DNA of 64,000 nucleotides from Lewinellaceae bacterium (GCA_016712415.1 JADJRC010000004.1:62001-126000); one strand, 5' to 3'. Positions 29,197-39,810 are shown, counted from the stretch's first letter. Translations and numbers: made by a program. The notes: generated by a model not told the origin, from the letters alone.

Positions 29197-29204
29197 TATT
29201 TTTG
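29197..29204 (+). promoter_or_regulatory. -7 box of recR
   Basis: TATTTTTG is an exact TAnnTTTG match 14 bases before the reconstructed recR start at 29219. A TTG at 29178-29180 could serve as -33 but the spacing is short. Confidence 0.5.
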
Positions 29205-29218
29205 TGCAAACTTCGCAC

Positions 29219-29826
29219 ATGACCTTCTCTTCCAAACTCATAGAAAAGCCGTTGATGCCTTTGCCTCCCTGCCCGGTATTGGCCGTAAAACGGCGCTTCG
29301 GCTGGTTCTGCACCTGTTGAAACAGGATAAAAGCAGCACGGAGCAGTTTACCGCGGCATTGGTGGCCATGCGCGAAGGCATTCGGGATTGCCGGATCTGC
29401 CACAACCTGGCCGACAGCGAGGTATGCCATATCTGTGCCGATACGCGACGCGACCGCAGCCTCGTATGCGTGGTGGAAAATATCCGCGACCTGATGGCTA
29501 TTGAAGATACCGGGCAGTACCGCGGACTGTACCACGTGCTCGGCGGCATCATTTCACCCATTGAGGGCGTCGGCCCCGGCGACCTGAACATCGACTCCCT
29601 GGCAGAGCGGGTGCAACAGGGCGAGATACGGGAAGTAATTATGGCCATCAGCCCGACTATCGAGGGTGAAACGACCATTTTCTACCTGTCCAAAAAACTG
29701 TCGCCGCTGGGTGTGCAGGTGAGCGCCATCGCACGCGGCGTGTCGTTCGGCGGCGACCTGGAGTATGCGGATGAACTGACGCTGGGGCGCTCTATTGTAG
29801 CGCGGGTACCGTATGCAGGGAGATAA
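29219..29826 (+). CDS. recR: Recombination mediator protein RecR, one frameshift
   Basis: RecR works with RecO/RecF to load RecA at gaps. ATG at 29219 reads MTFSSKLIEK and then loses frame in the A-run at 29244-29247; with one more A it continues KAVDAFASLPGIGRKTALRL (the helix-hairpin-helix), the zinc-finger CRICHNLADSEVCHIC and the Toprim part LVCVVENIRDLMAIE ... GVSFGGDLEYADELTL. About 202 residues, the standard RecR length, which supports this start over one at 29131. Confidence 0.92.
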
Positions 29827-29843
29827 TCTTCAAACATATCATC

Positions 29844-30166
29844 ATGTTCTGCTCGTTTGAAGGGCCGCTCCTCATTTTGCGTTTGTATGGAAAAGGATTT
29901 ACGGTGCTTCCCGGTGATGCGGCATGGGAAACCTTTGCACCGCATTTTACCATTTACCCCAGTACACGGCAGATCATTGTTGCGGATATCGACCTGATAC
30001 AGACGTCCTGCGGGTTCGGTGTACCGCTGTACGACTACGCGGGCGAGCGGATATACACTTTGACTGGGCGGAAAAAAAAGGCCCGGAAGGGCTTCGCGAA
30101 TATGTCCGGGAAAAGAACCTGACAAGCCTGGACGGGCTGCCCACCAACCTGGGTTTAAAACGGTAA
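29844..30166 (+). pseudogene. Truncated pyridoxamine 5'-phosphate oxidase-family protein remnant
   Basis: The text FCSFEGPLLILRLYGKGFTV, YPSTRQIIVADIDLIQTSCG and FDWAEKKGPEGLREYVREKN matches the C-terminal half of PNPOx-like flavin proteins of about 185 residues. The N-terminal flavin-binding half is absent: recR ends only 17 bases upstream. A frame shift near 30050-30055 breaks the rest (first frame to 30122, second to 30166). Missing sequence plus the shift make a decayed gene likely, unlike the single-indel genes nearby. Confidence 0.7.
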
Positions 30167-30382
30167 GTTTCGGAAAACGGCCTGTTGTGTCCGCAAATCA
30201 GGTGCACGTTTATGCCTGAATGGCGCAACCTTCACGCCTGATTCATCACTAAATTCTGATTTGCCATTCTTTTTTTGGCCTTCTCCAAATAATATTTTGT
30301 GCAAAAACGGCATTCCGGCGCAGAATACGATGTTAATGCCCTGATAATTGGTCGGTAATGATCGCAATCCGGTGCTGATATG

Positions 30383-30390
30383 TACCTTTG
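30383..30390 (+). promoter_or_regulatory. -7 box of the lpxC-fabZ gene
   Basis: TACCTTTG matches TAnnTTTG, 23 bases before the ATG at 30414. No TTTG stands at the right distance upstream. The interval 30167-30382 holds no recognisable gene. Confidence 0.55.
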
Positions 30391-30413
30391 TACACTGAAA
30401 TTCACCCGGATTT

Positions 30414-31832
30414 ATGAAACAATCCTCGATTAAGTCTCCCGTATCCGTAAAAGGCGTAGGGCTGCATACGGGAAAAAAAGTAACGCTGACCTTCAAACCG
30501 GCGCCGGCCAACCACGGCTACCGCTTTCAACGTGTGGACTTGCCTGATCAACCGGTAGTCAATGCCGACGTCAAGCTGGTGGTATCGACCAACCGCGGCA
30601 CCACGCTCCGCAGCGGCGAAGCACAGGTATCGACGGTGGAACATGTCCTCTCCGCATTGACCGGCCTGGGCATCGACAACGTGTTGATGGAGATCAACGG
30701 CCCTGAAATGCCCATTATGGACGGCACCTCAATGCCCTTTGTAGAGGCGCTGAAAAAATCCGGACGGGAGGAACTGGATGCCGAACGCGAATATTTCGAG
30801 ATCACGGAACCGATATCATACAAGGACGAAATAACCGGCACCGAACTGCTGGCTTTGCCTTCCGACGAATTTGAGGCGACAGTTATGATCGATTTTAACT
30901 CGAAGGTGCTGGGGCAACAATTTGCGGCGCTTCACCGTATGGAAGAATATGTGGAAGAGATCGCTTCCTGCCGCACTTTCGTGTTTTTGCATGAGCTGGA
31001 GAAGTTGCTCGAAATAGGGCTGATCAAAGGCGGCGACCTCGACAACGCCATCGTAATCGCCGACCGGAAAATGGATCAGGCCGAGCTGGATGCCCTGGCT
31101 AAAAAACTGGGCAAGCAGAGCGTCAAGGTCGATTCGGAAGGCTTATTGAATACTGTCAAACTGCGTTTCCAGAACGAACCGGCGCGGCACAAACTGCTCG
31201 ACGTGATCGGCGACCTGGCACTTATCGGAAAACCCATTCGCGGTAAAATAGTCGCCACTAAGCCCGGCCACACGGCAAACGTCGAATTTGCCAAGATACT
31301 GAAGAAACACCTGACTGAAAAAAGACGTTTACTCGGAATACCAAAATACGACCCCGATAAAGAACCCGTTTGTGATGTGATGCAGATCGCCAAGATGCTG
31401 CCGCACCGCTACCCGTTCCTGCTGGTTGATAAGGTCATAGAACTGAGCGACCATCACGTTGTCGGGGTGAAAAACGTTACGATGAATGAAGCTTTTTTCC
31501 AGGGCCATTTTCCCGACAACCCCGTATTTCCCGGGGTGCTGCAAATCGAGGCAATGGCGCAAACCGGAGGTATCCTCGCGCTGCATTCGGTAAGCGATCC
31601 TGGAAACTGGGATACCTATTTCCTGAAAATTGACAACACCAAGTTCAAAGCCAAAGTCGTCCCCGGCGACACTTTAATCCTGAAAATGGAACTTCTCGAA
31701 CCCATCCGCCGCGGCATCGTTCATATGCTGGGCACGGCATATGTGGGCAGCAAACTCGTCTCGGAAGGCGAACTAACGGCCCAGATCGTGCGCAGAACGA
31801 AAGAAATTGCGGTTGACAATAATGGGAGTTGA
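30414..31832 (+). CDS. lpxC-fabZ: Bifunctional LpxC deacetylase / FabZ 3-hydroxyacyl-ACP dehydratase
   Basis: A 472-residue fusion typical of Bacteroidota. Residues 1 to about 310 are LpxC, the zinc deacetylase that commits UDP-acyl-GlcNAc to lipid A: SVKGVGLHTGKKVTLTFKPA, VEHVLSALTGLGIDN with a zinc His, and LDVIGDLALIGKPIRG. From about 320 comes FabZ, the dehydratase of fatty acid synthesis: MLPHRYPFLLVDKVIEL and the catalytic His in GHFPDNPVFPGVLQIEAMAQ. Fusing the two balances lipid A against phospholipid precursors, which use a common hydroxyacyl-ACP pool. lpxA follows 54 bases later. Confidence 0.97.
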   Translation: MKQSSIKSPVSVKGVGLHTGKKVTLTFKPAPANHGYRFQRVDLPDQPVVNADVKLVVSTNRGTTLRSGEAQVSTVEHVLSALTGLGIDNVLMEINGPEMPIMDGTSMPFVEALKKSGREELDAEREYFEITEPISYKDEITGTELLALPSDEFEATVMIDFNSKVLGQQFAALHRMEEYVEEIASCRTFVFLHELEKLLEIGLIKGGDLDNAIVIADRKMDQAELDALAKKLGKQSVKVDSEGLLNTVKLRFQNEPARHKLLDVIGDLALIGKPIRGKIVATKPGHTANVEFAKILKKHLTEKRRLLGIPKYDPDKEPVCDVMQIAKMLPHRYPFLLVDKVIELSDHHVVGVKNVTMNEAFFQGHFPDNPVFPGVLQIEAMAQTGGILALHSVSDPGNWDTYFLKIDNTKFKAKVVPGDTLILKMELLEPIRRGIVHMLGTAYVGSKLVSEGELTAQIVRRTKEIAVDNNGS

Positions 31833-31886
31833 GACAAACACAAACCGTGAGGGCGCAACGCCCTGTGCTTCAACCATTTTAATTCG

Positions 31887-32714
31887 ATGAGCTACTCAAA
31901 CGGCTTGCGGGTCATCCACTCCGACGCAAAGATCGGCAAAAACGTCAGTATCGGCCCTTTTACCGTTATTGAACAAGATGTTGTCATTGGCGATAATTCC
32001 CGGATCGACTCTGGCGTCCATATCTACAATGGCGCCCGGATCGGTGAAAACTGCCATCTTTTCCCGGGGTCGTCTATCAGCGCCTCCCCGCAAACAAAAA
32101 ACATACTCGACGAAGCCACCACGCTCGAACTCGGCAACGGAACGGTCGTACGCGAATGTTGCACGCTCAACCGCGGCAACCTCGCCTTCGGCGGCCGTAC
32201 CGTCATCGGCGAGAACTGCCTGCTCATGGCTTACGTCCACATCGCCCACGATTGTATCATTGGCGACAACTCAATACTGGCCAACAACGTCACCCTGGCG
32301 GGCCACATCGAGATCGGGAAATGGGCGACGCTCGGCGGGATGGTCGCCGTACACCAGTTTGTTCGCATCGGCGAACAGGTGATGATCGGAGGCGGCTCAC
32401 TCGTACGCAAAGACGTACCGCCCTATGTCACCGCTGCCCGTGAACCGCTCTCGTACGCCGGTATCAATACCATCGGCCTGCGCCGCCGCGGGTTCAGCAA
32501 CAGCGACATGCACCATATTGAAGACATCTATCGTGTCCTGTTTGTGCATGGCTTCAGTACGCGCAAGGCGCTGACGATCATTGAGGAGGAAATCGAGCCT
32601 TCACCTTACCGCACCCAGATCGTAACCTTTGTGCGCGATGCCAAACGCGGCCTGATGAAAGGTTTCCGTGCCATGAATGGCACCGGTAAAATAGCCGAGC
32701 CTGTACTGGACTAG
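31887..32714 (+). CDS. lpxA: UDP-N-acetylglucosamine acyltransferase
   Basis: LpxA moves the 3-hydroxyacyl chain to UDP-GlcNAc, the first step of lipid A synthesis. The 275-residue protein is a left-handed beta-helix of hexapeptide repeats (IGKNVSIGPFTVIEQDVVIG, HIAHDCIIGDNSILANNVTL with the catalytic His) and a helical C-terminus (FSTRKALTIIEEEIEPSPYR). It forms a lipid A operon with lpxC-fabZ; the ABC ATPase gene starts eight bases after its stop. Confidence 0.96.
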   Translation: MSYSNGLRVIHSDAKIGKNVSIGPFTVIEQDVVIGDNSRIDSGVHIYNGARIGENCHLFPGSSISASPQTKNILDEATTLELGNGTVVRECCTLNRGNLAFGGRTVIGENCLLMAYVHIAHDCIIGDNSILANNVTLAGHIEIGKWATLGGMVAVHQFVRIGEQVMIGGGSLVRKDVPPYVTAAREPLSYAGINTIGLRRRGFSNSDMHHIEDIYRVLFVHGFSTRKALTIIEEEIEPSPYRTQIVTFVRDAKRGLMKGFRAMNGTGKIAEPVLD

Positions 32715-32721
32715 ACTGCCA

Positions 32722-33339
32722 ATGACCATTAGCCTTGAAAATGCAGGTAAACGATTTCGCTTCGACTGGATATTCCGGGGGCTCAACCACCGTTTCCAAT
32801 CCGGCGAACGCTGCGCTGTTCTCGGTCCCAACGGTTCCGGCAAATCGACCCTCCTGAAGGTACTGTCCGGCCACCTGTCTCTTTCCAAAGGGCAGGTGCA
32901 GTTTCAGTTTGAAGAAAAAAAGGTTGAACCCTACGCTGTGTACCGCCATATCAGTTATGCAGCGCCCTATATCGAACTGATAGAAGAGTTCACCCTCGAA
33001 GAGGCCCTGAAATTCCACGCCGGCCTCAAGCCCCTCCTGCCCGGGTTTACGGCTGCTCGCCTGTACGAACTGCTTGCCCTGCCCCGCGCCCGCGCCAAAG
33101 AGATCCGCTTTTTTTCTTCCGGTATGAAACAGCGGGTAAAACTCGCGCTCGCCATTTGCTCCGACACACCCGTGCTGCTGCTCGACGAGCCTGCAACCAA
33201 CCTCGATGTCCAGGGCGTGGAATGGTATAAAAACCTCATCGCCGAATACGCAGCCGGCCGCCTCGTTGTGATCGCGTCCAACGATCCGCATGATGCGGCG
33301 TTTTGTCCGCTGCATTTGAGTATTATGGATTATAAATAA
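32722..33339 (+). CDS. ABC transporter ATP-binding protein
   Basis: 205 residues with Walker A GPNGSGKSTLLKVLSG (near residue 36), the signature FFSSGMKQRVKLALAI and Walker B PVLLLDEPATNLD. It is short and lacks a membrane part, and no permease gene is next to it, so the partner permease is elsewhere. Its place directly behind lpxA suggests co-transcription with lipid A genes, but the fold alone does not show the substrate. Confidence 0.88.
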   Translation: MTISLENAGKRFRFDWIFRGLNHRFQSGERCAVLGPNGSGKSTLLKVLSGHLSLSKGQVQFQFEEKKVEPYAVYRHISYAAPYIELIEEFTLEEALKFHAGLKPLLPGFTAARLYELLALPRARAKEIRFFSSGMKQRVKLALAICSDTPVLLLDEPATNLDVQGVEWYKNLIAEYAAGRLVVIASNDPHDAAFCPLHLSIMDYK

Positions 33340-33400
33340 TTCCTGCTTCCAGGCGGATGTATGACCAAGGGGCACATTGAAATTTTGTTGCAGGTATGTA

Positions 33401-33460
33401 CGCCGGACTTCCAAGTCCGGCGCCTCCACCACGTTACAACGGACTTGGAAGTCCGTTGTA
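33401..33460. repeat. Two short palindromes in opposite orientation (core CGGACTT)
   Basis: 33401-33422 has 10-bp arms (cgccggactt / aagtccggcg) around CC. 33435-33460 has 12-bp arms (tacaacggactt / aagtccgttgta) around GG. The 16-bp cores are reverse complements of each other. A related palindrome lies at 35521-35540. They sit between the ABC ATPase gene and a convergent lipoprotein gene and are REP-like in style. Confidence 0.85.
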
Positions 33461-33537
33461 TATACACACAGCCTATATTCGACGGTACGGAGGTCGTGTT
33501 CGCCTGGAAAATTAGGGATGACTCTCCTGTAAGCAAA

Positions 33538-33566
33538 CGAGCGGCTCACTTTGCGTGAACCGCTCG
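33538..33566 (-). terminator. Hairpin terminator after the lipoprotein gene
   Basis: cgagcggctcac pairs with gtgaaccgctcg (11 of 12) around a 5-base loop, 26 bases past the stop of the minus-strand gene; on that strand a short TTTGCTT follows. Confidence 0.65.
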
Positions 33567-33591
33567 CTAATAGGCTACAGCCTCTAAATGC

Positions 33592-34410
33592 TTACAGCGT
33601 TACCACATACGTCTGCCCGTTAATGGTCAGCGTAGCCTTGTTGTCGCAGGTACCATCGCCATAGTCGACACCCACGGCCAGACCGTTGATATCGAGCAGG
33701 CCTGTGCCGGCGCTCACCCAGAAGCAGTTGGCGGCTTTTACCAGCGGCGTCTGAATGGTCCAGTCCACCGTTTCGCCGTTGGTCAGCACTGCGTTGGCGC
33801 TGCCGGAGATGTCGTACACGTCGTCGTTATGGTCCCACCAGGTGGCAAACCCTGCCGTTTGGGTGAACGTTTCCGTGGCGTTGTAACCCAGGGTGTAGCC
33901 GTTGGCGTCAGCCGCTTGGATATTCTGAGCCAAAATGGTGAACACACCCGCACTCTGGGTGCTTTGGTTTTGTAAAACGATCTTGCCGGACAACTGTGCG
34001 CCGTCTTCCGTGTAGTTGTCGTATTCCACCGAAACTTCCGAGCCGGGTTCCCATATTTTGCCGAAACTCAGGATAACCTTGCCGGATTTAAACTTGCCGT
34101 CGTTGTCGGTGCAACCTGTGCCGAAATCGACCGTAATCACTTTCGGGAAGGCGTTGGGATCGAGCGGCGTGATGGTGAGCGTACCACAGCGGTCGTCAGC
34201 GCCCTGGCTGGCAAATCCGTCGGCCTCATCGGCGCCGCGCAGGGCAATGCCGAATGAAGAGGTAACGAGTTGTTGGCCGCGCAGCGCCTGTGCTGCCAGT
34301 TCAACATTAGGGTCGGCGACGGTGTTGTCGTTGTCTTTTTTACAGGCCGTAACGGTTGTCAGGATGAAGCCGGCCGTGAGCAGCAGGGCGGAAAAAACTT
34401 GCTTTTGCAT
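33592..34410 (-). CDS. Predicted lipoprotein of unknown function behind a repeat-rich leader
   Basis: ATG at 34410 opens a lipoprotein signal (FSALLLTAGFILTTVTAC) with lipobox Cys followed by KKDNDN, a 272-residue protein. The mature part is beta-rich, with DRCGTLTITPLDP, VDFGTGCTDNDGKFKSGKVI and a C-terminal GDGTCDNKATLTINGQTYV. No family is recognised. The frame extends upstream to 34611, but that part is the inverted-repeat element and reads as repetitive, so it is more likely untranslated leader. A possible promoter (TTG at 34657-34659, GATCTTTG at 34629-34636, minus strand, 20-base spacer) would put the whole element in its mRNA. Confidence 0.72.
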   Translation of the reverse strand: MQKQVFSALLLTAGFILTTVTACKKDNDNTVADPNVELAAQALRGQQLVTSSFGIALRGADEADGFASQGADDRCGTLTITPLDPNAFPKVITVDFGTGCTDNDGKFKSGKVILSFGKIWEPGSEVSVEYDNYTEDGAQLSGKIVLQNQSTQSAGVFTILAQNIQAADANGYTLGYNATETFTQTAGFATWWDHNDDVYDISGSANAVLTNGETVDWTIQTPLVKAANCFWVSAGTGLLDINGLAVGVDYGDGTCDNKATLTINGQTYVVTL

Positions 34411-34444
34411 AGTTGGATAATGAGTTGTGTTAAAAAAGATGAAT

Positions 34445-34614
34445 CGATTGGGTGTATTCCAACTGTATCGCGGAATGGTATTCCGCGCCCCGGAATGGTA
34501 TTGCACGCCCCGGAATGGTATTGCACGCCCCGGAATACCATTCCGGGTTACCGTTTGAGCCCCGGAATACCATTCCGGGTTACAAAATGCGATCGTTTGA
34601 AATACACCCAATCG
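34445..34614. repeat. 170-bp inverted-repeat element with nested hairpins
   Basis: Outer 14-bp arms cgattgggtgtatt (34445-34458) and its complement (34601-34614) enclose five copies of an approximately 20-bp unit with core cggaatggtatt: three in one orientation (from 34471, 34491, 34511) and two inverted (from 34531 and 34562). Units one, four and five are also 8-bp-stem hairpins by themselves. Copy three can pair with four, copy two with five, and the outer arms with each other, giving a symmetric nested fold. Confidence 0.9.
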
Positions 34615-34628
34615 GTTTGTGGTACTGC

Positions 34629-34659
34629 AAAGATCAGATGGCTGGGGATTCAGGGCAAT
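34629..34659 (-). promoter_or_regulatory. Possible promoter of the lipoprotein gene
   Basis: On the minus strand TTG (34657-34659) and GATCTTTG (34629-34636, one mismatch to TAnnTTTG) are 20 bases apart. Transcription would start just outside the inverted-repeat element. Confidence 0.4.
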
Positions 34660-34668
34660 TGACCTGGA

Positions 34669-35316
34669 TCAAGAAATGGTTTTCCTACTGCGCAGGCGGC
34701 TTAGCGTTTCCGGGCGGATGCCCAAAAATGCGGCGATATGGCGCTGGGGAACGAGTTGCAATGCCTGGGGAAAACGCTCGGAGAAGTAGTGGTATTTCTC
34801 CCGCGCAGCGTTTAACTGATGGAACCGTGTGCGTTCGGCCATCAGCAGCATATATTCTTCTGTCATGCGCCGACCAATGGTATTCCAGGCCGGACTGGCA
34901 AAGTACAGCGCCTGCAAGTCGGCGTACGAAAGGGTGAGAAACGCGCAATTGGTCGTGCATTTCAGGTAAACTTCCGTCGGACAACGCTGAAAAAAACTGT
35001 TGATCTCCAGCACCATTTCGCCGGGCTGGGCGATCCAGGTCACCTGCTCCAGTTGCTGCTCCTCATCCACGCTGTCGTAATAGATAACGGCGCCCCGGTG
35101 CAGGAACCGGATGCAGTCGCTTACCTGACCCGGCTGCAGGAGCAGGTCGCCTTTGGCGCTGGTTTCCCAGCGGACGCAGTTTTGGAATAAATCCCAGTCC
35201 GCTGCTTCCAGCGGATACATATCCTGGATTTGATGGTGCAGATCGGACAGGGCTTCGGCGCGAAGATCGCCGGTTTCGGTCTCCCGGGGGAACGGTAGAA
35301 AGTGTTGTCTGGCCAC
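34669..35316 (-). CDS. Crp/Fnr-family transcriptional regulator
   Basis: A cyclic-nucleotide-binding-like beta-roll (LLLQPGQVSDCIRFLHRGAV, FLTLSYADLQALYF) and a C-terminal winged helix (RHIAAFLGIRPETLSRLRSRK), 215 residues from the start at 35316; an internal Met at residue 33 is an alternative. Bacteroidota members of this type often lack the cAMP-binding residues, and no complete phosphate-binding cassette is obvious here. Gene order places it just upstream of, and on the same strand as, the lipoprotein gene whose putative promoter lies in its 3' end. Confidence 0.85.
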   Translation of the reverse strand: MARQHFLPFPRETETGDLRAEALSDLHHQIQDMYPLEAADWDLFQNCVRWETSAKGDLLLQPGQVSDCIRFLHRGAVIYYDSVDEEQQLEQVTWIAQPGEMVLEINSFFQRCPTEVYLKCTTNCAFLTLSYADLQALYFASPAWNTIGRRMTEEYMLLMAERTRFHQLNAAREKYHYFSERFPQALQLVPQRHIAAFLGIRPETLSRLRSRKTIS

Positions 35317-35520
35317 GGAGGAAAGTCGGTTTGGTGATGTGAAAGATACAGGCCAGACGAATCTCCATCGGGCAGTGTTACGGGCAGGAATGTTTTGGTT
35401 GGGTTAAAAAAAGTTATGGTTTTGGGACATTTTTTAACGAAAAAGAGCCGTTTTGGAACGCAGGGATAGAATTGAACAGTGAATCGAACGAAACCTGCTC
35501 ACATAACTTTAACGATGTGC

Positions 35521-35540
35521 GACGGATTTCCAAATCCGTC
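35521..35540. repeat. Palindrome gacggattt-CC-aaatccgtc
   Basis: 9-bp perfect arms around CC. Compared with the palindromes at 33401-33460 the C-G pair next to the TT is changed to T-A in both arms, so pairing is preserved. Confidence 0.8.
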
Positions 35541-35811
35541 CAAGCCAGCTTCGACCCGGTGCCTTGCAAAGCCACCATAGTTTTGTCCCCATGGATGCGT
35601 AAACGATTGGGCATATTTATTTTTCCGGGGTCAGACCAGCAAGGTTTTGAAAACAGGTCTTAGACCGTCGGTAATATAGAGGCCGCATAATAAGAGACCC
35701 GGAGTTGGATTAACACCAAACTATTTTACTGATACCAACATTAAGCTCCGCAAATCGCGTTAATCGTGTCATAAAAACAACGCCTGAGTCGGTCTCTGCC
35801 GCCGTTTGCCG

Positions 35812-35819
35812 TAGCTTTG
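35812..35819 (+). promoter_or_regulatory. -7 box of the secreted propeller-like protein gene
   Basis: TAGCTTTG matches TAnnTTTG, 22 bases before the ATG at 35842. No clear -33 element. Confidence 0.5.
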
Positions 35820-35841
35820 CCGTACAAAAAAGAACAAAACC

Positions 35842-36735
35842 ATGCGCATCGCCCTTTTTCTGCTATTTCTGTTTGCCCTCAACGGAGCCGCCAAGGCCCA
35901 GCGCCTCGCCCATCACGATATTTTGCTTTTTTCCCTAAGTAAAAGCGCCGACAATACCTGGCAACCGGGCGCCCCGCGTTTTCTCACGGCCTTTAATCCA
36001 AAGGGATACAATAACCAGCCCTGCTTTTTCTCCGGCAACGAGTTATACCTCACCATCCAAACGCCTGATGACACGACCCAAACGGAAATTTGCGCTTTGG
36101 ACCTTTCGCTGAAGACCCAAACACCTGTGACTGCAACGCCGGCCACCGCCGAATATTCACCGACGCTCATGCCAGGCGGGCGGCGTTTCTCTGTCGTACG
36201 GGTGGAAGAAGACGGCAGTCAGCGGCTCTGGTCCTTTCCCATCGACCGCTCCGACAATGGCCGACCGGAGTTTCCCGGCATTCAGGGCGTGGGATACCAC
36301 TGCTGGCTGAGCGACACACTCGTGGCCTTTTTTATTGTAGGAGAAAACGGCGGCCAACACGTGCTGTATACTGTAGGCGCCAGGGCTCAGAAACTGCGGC
36401 GTATATCGGCCAATATTGGCCGCTGCCTCCGGCGACTACCCGACGGCAAACTGGCTTATGTGCAAAAAGCAACCGAACAAACCTGGTTCCTGAAAACCTA
36501 CGACCCGCAAAAGCAGGCCTTCGAGATTATCGTTAAAATGCCCGCCGACAGCGAAGATTTCGCTGTTTTACCCGACGGCACCTACCTCTCGGGGCGCGGC
36601 GCCACCCTGTACCAGTTCAAACCCAGCGTCAACCTCGACTGGAAACAGGTGGCCGACCTGTCGGCTTATGGCATCAAAAATATCACACGCCTGGCAGTGA
36701 GCGGAGACGGGAAACTGGCGGTGGTGGTGGAGTGA
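35842..36735 (+). CDS. Secreted beta-propeller-like protein (TolB/PD40 type)
   Basis: Signal peptide (IALFLLFLFALNGAAKAQ) and about 280 residues with repeats of the PD40/WD40-like kind: PCFFSGNELYLTIQ, SPTLMPGGRRFSVVRVEEDG, RLPDGKLAYVQKATEQTWFL, LPDGTYLSGRGATLYQF. Each has the D/P-G-x-x-hydrophobic pattern of a propeller blade. Likely a periplasmic or surface binding protein. It is convergent with fusA, with a shared terminator between. Confidence 0.75.
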   Translation: MRIALFLLFLFALNGAAKAQRLAHHDILLFSLSKSADNTWQPGAPRFLTAFNPKGYNNQPCFFSGNELYLTIQTPDDTTQTEICALDLSLKTQTPVTATPATAEYSPTLMPGGRRFSVVRVEEDGSQRLWSFPIDRSDNGRPEFPGIQGVGYHCWLSDTLVAFFIVGENGGQHVLYTVGARAQKLRRISANIGRCLRRLPDGKLAYVQKATEQTWFLKTYDPQKQAFEIIVKMPADSEDFAVLPDGTYLSGRGATLYQFKPSVNLDWKQVADLSAYGIKNITRLAVSGDGKLAVVVE

Positions 36736-36752
36736 GAAGGGGGCGCTAAAGA

Positions 36753-36793
36753 AACGAAGCCCGGCAGCAATGCGCTACCGGGCTTCGTTTTTA
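36753..36793. terminator. Bidirectional intrinsic terminator
   Basis: aacgaagcccgg (36753-36764) and ccgggcttcgtt (36778-36789) form a perfect 12-bp stem with T residues on the plus side and a weaker TTTCTTT on the minus side, between the propeller gene and the convergent fusA. Confidence 0.88.
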
Positions 36794-36863
36794 TATCGCG
36801 GAATGTCTGATTGTGCGTCAACTCGTAACCTTTCAACCCGTAACCCGACAACCCATTTACCTA

Positions 36864-39002
<2,139 letters not shown>

Positions 39003-39303
39003 GACGTATAACAGTTGTTTGTATGAGCCCGCCGGAAAAAGCAGGCCGGTGAATGAATATTTTTTTCAAAATCTGGTGTTCAGACGCAACATCAGAACAA
39101 AGTATCGCTTTTGGGGCAAAAAATGTCTTACTGTTGAAAGTTAATTTGGGGTAATGCTGTTTGGCTTTTTAAATGTTTGGAAAAATAAAAGCACAGCCTC
39201 GATTTTCCATCTCCTTTAAAAGCCAATACCGCCGAAAATTGTCCCCGCCAAAGTCCGGGCGGGGTCAATTTCGACGGTAGGAATTTGACGGCGCTGCCGG
39301 GCC
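39003..39303. other. rpsG-fusA intergenic region with a long hairpin
   Basis: About 300 bases without a gene. An imperfect inverted repeat of about 20 bp per arm (39228-39249 against 39258-39277, core ccccgcc/ggcgggg) lies 27 bases past the rpsG stop on the minus strand and could end or attenuate transcription before fusA. The rest is AT-rich with no clear promoter; GATACTTTG-like text near 39100 on the minus strand is only a partial match. Confidence 0.55.
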
Positions 39304-39771
39304 TTACGCTCTGAAATGCGCAAAAGCACGGTTTGCTTCTGCCATTTTGTGCGTGTCTTCGCGCTTTTTAACAGCGCTGCCTTCGCCTTTGCTCGCGGCA
39401 ATTACTTCGGCAGCCAGTTTTTCGGCCATGCCTTTGCCGCTCCGGGCACGCGCATATTTGATCATCCACTTCATGCCGATGGAGATTTTCCGGTTGGCCG
39501 GCAACTCCGTCGGGATTTGAAAGGTTGCGCCACCGATACGGCGGCTGCGCACTTCCACTTGTGGCATTACATTGTTCAAGGCTTTTTTCCAGACTTGCAA
39601 CTCGTCCTCGTTGGTGCGGCTTTTTACGATATCCAGTGCATCGTAAAAAATGCCAAATGCAACGCTCTTCTTGCCTTCCCACATCAGGTTATTAACGAAA
39701 CGGGTAACCATCGTATCGCTATAGCGCGGATCGGGAGCCAATACTCGAGGTTTCGGTTTGTGCTTACGCAT
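39304..39771 (-). CDS. rpsG: 30S ribosomal protein S7
   Basis: S7 nucleates the 30S head and contacts the E site. The 155-residue protein has SDTMVTRFVNNLMWEGKKS, ALNNVMPQVEVRSRRIGGAT, QIPTELPANRKISIGMKW and VKKREDTHKMAEANRAFAHF, the expected family sequence, with its full length. It lies between rpsL and fusA. Confidence 0.97.
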   Translation of the reverse strand: MRKHKPKPRVLAPDPRYSDTMVTRFVNNLMWEGKKSVAFGIFYDALDIVKSRTNEDELQVWKKALNNVMPQVEVRSRRIGGATFQIPTELPANRKISIGMKWMIKYARARSGKGMAEKLAAEVIAASKGEGSAVKKREDTHKMAEANRAFAHFRA

Positions 39772-39782
39772 TTTTTATAATA

Positions 39783-39810
39783 ATGATGAATGATGAATGA
39801 TAAATGATGA
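39783..39810 (-). repeat. Heptanucleotide tandem repeat between rpsL and rpsG
   Basis: Four units of atgatga (third one atgataa) at 39783-39810, in a 108-base gap. Complementary text (cattcatcat) at about 39862-39871 could pair with it, so a hairpin between the two ribosomal genes is possible. Confidence 0.75.

Larger units (their letters stand above)
35317..35841. other. Intergenic stretch of 525 bases with one palindrome
   Basis: No convincing gene. It holds the palindrome at 35521-35540, a weak inverted repeat near 35630-35660 (gacc...ggtt/aaaacaggtc) and, at the right end, the promoter of the following secreted protein. The short frames present have no start or codon context that supports translation. 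Confidence 0.6.

Noticed and set aside
34471..34584. CRISPR array or coding repeats
   Set aside because: The 20-bp units are contiguous and partly inverted, with no unique spacers; translations are meaningless.
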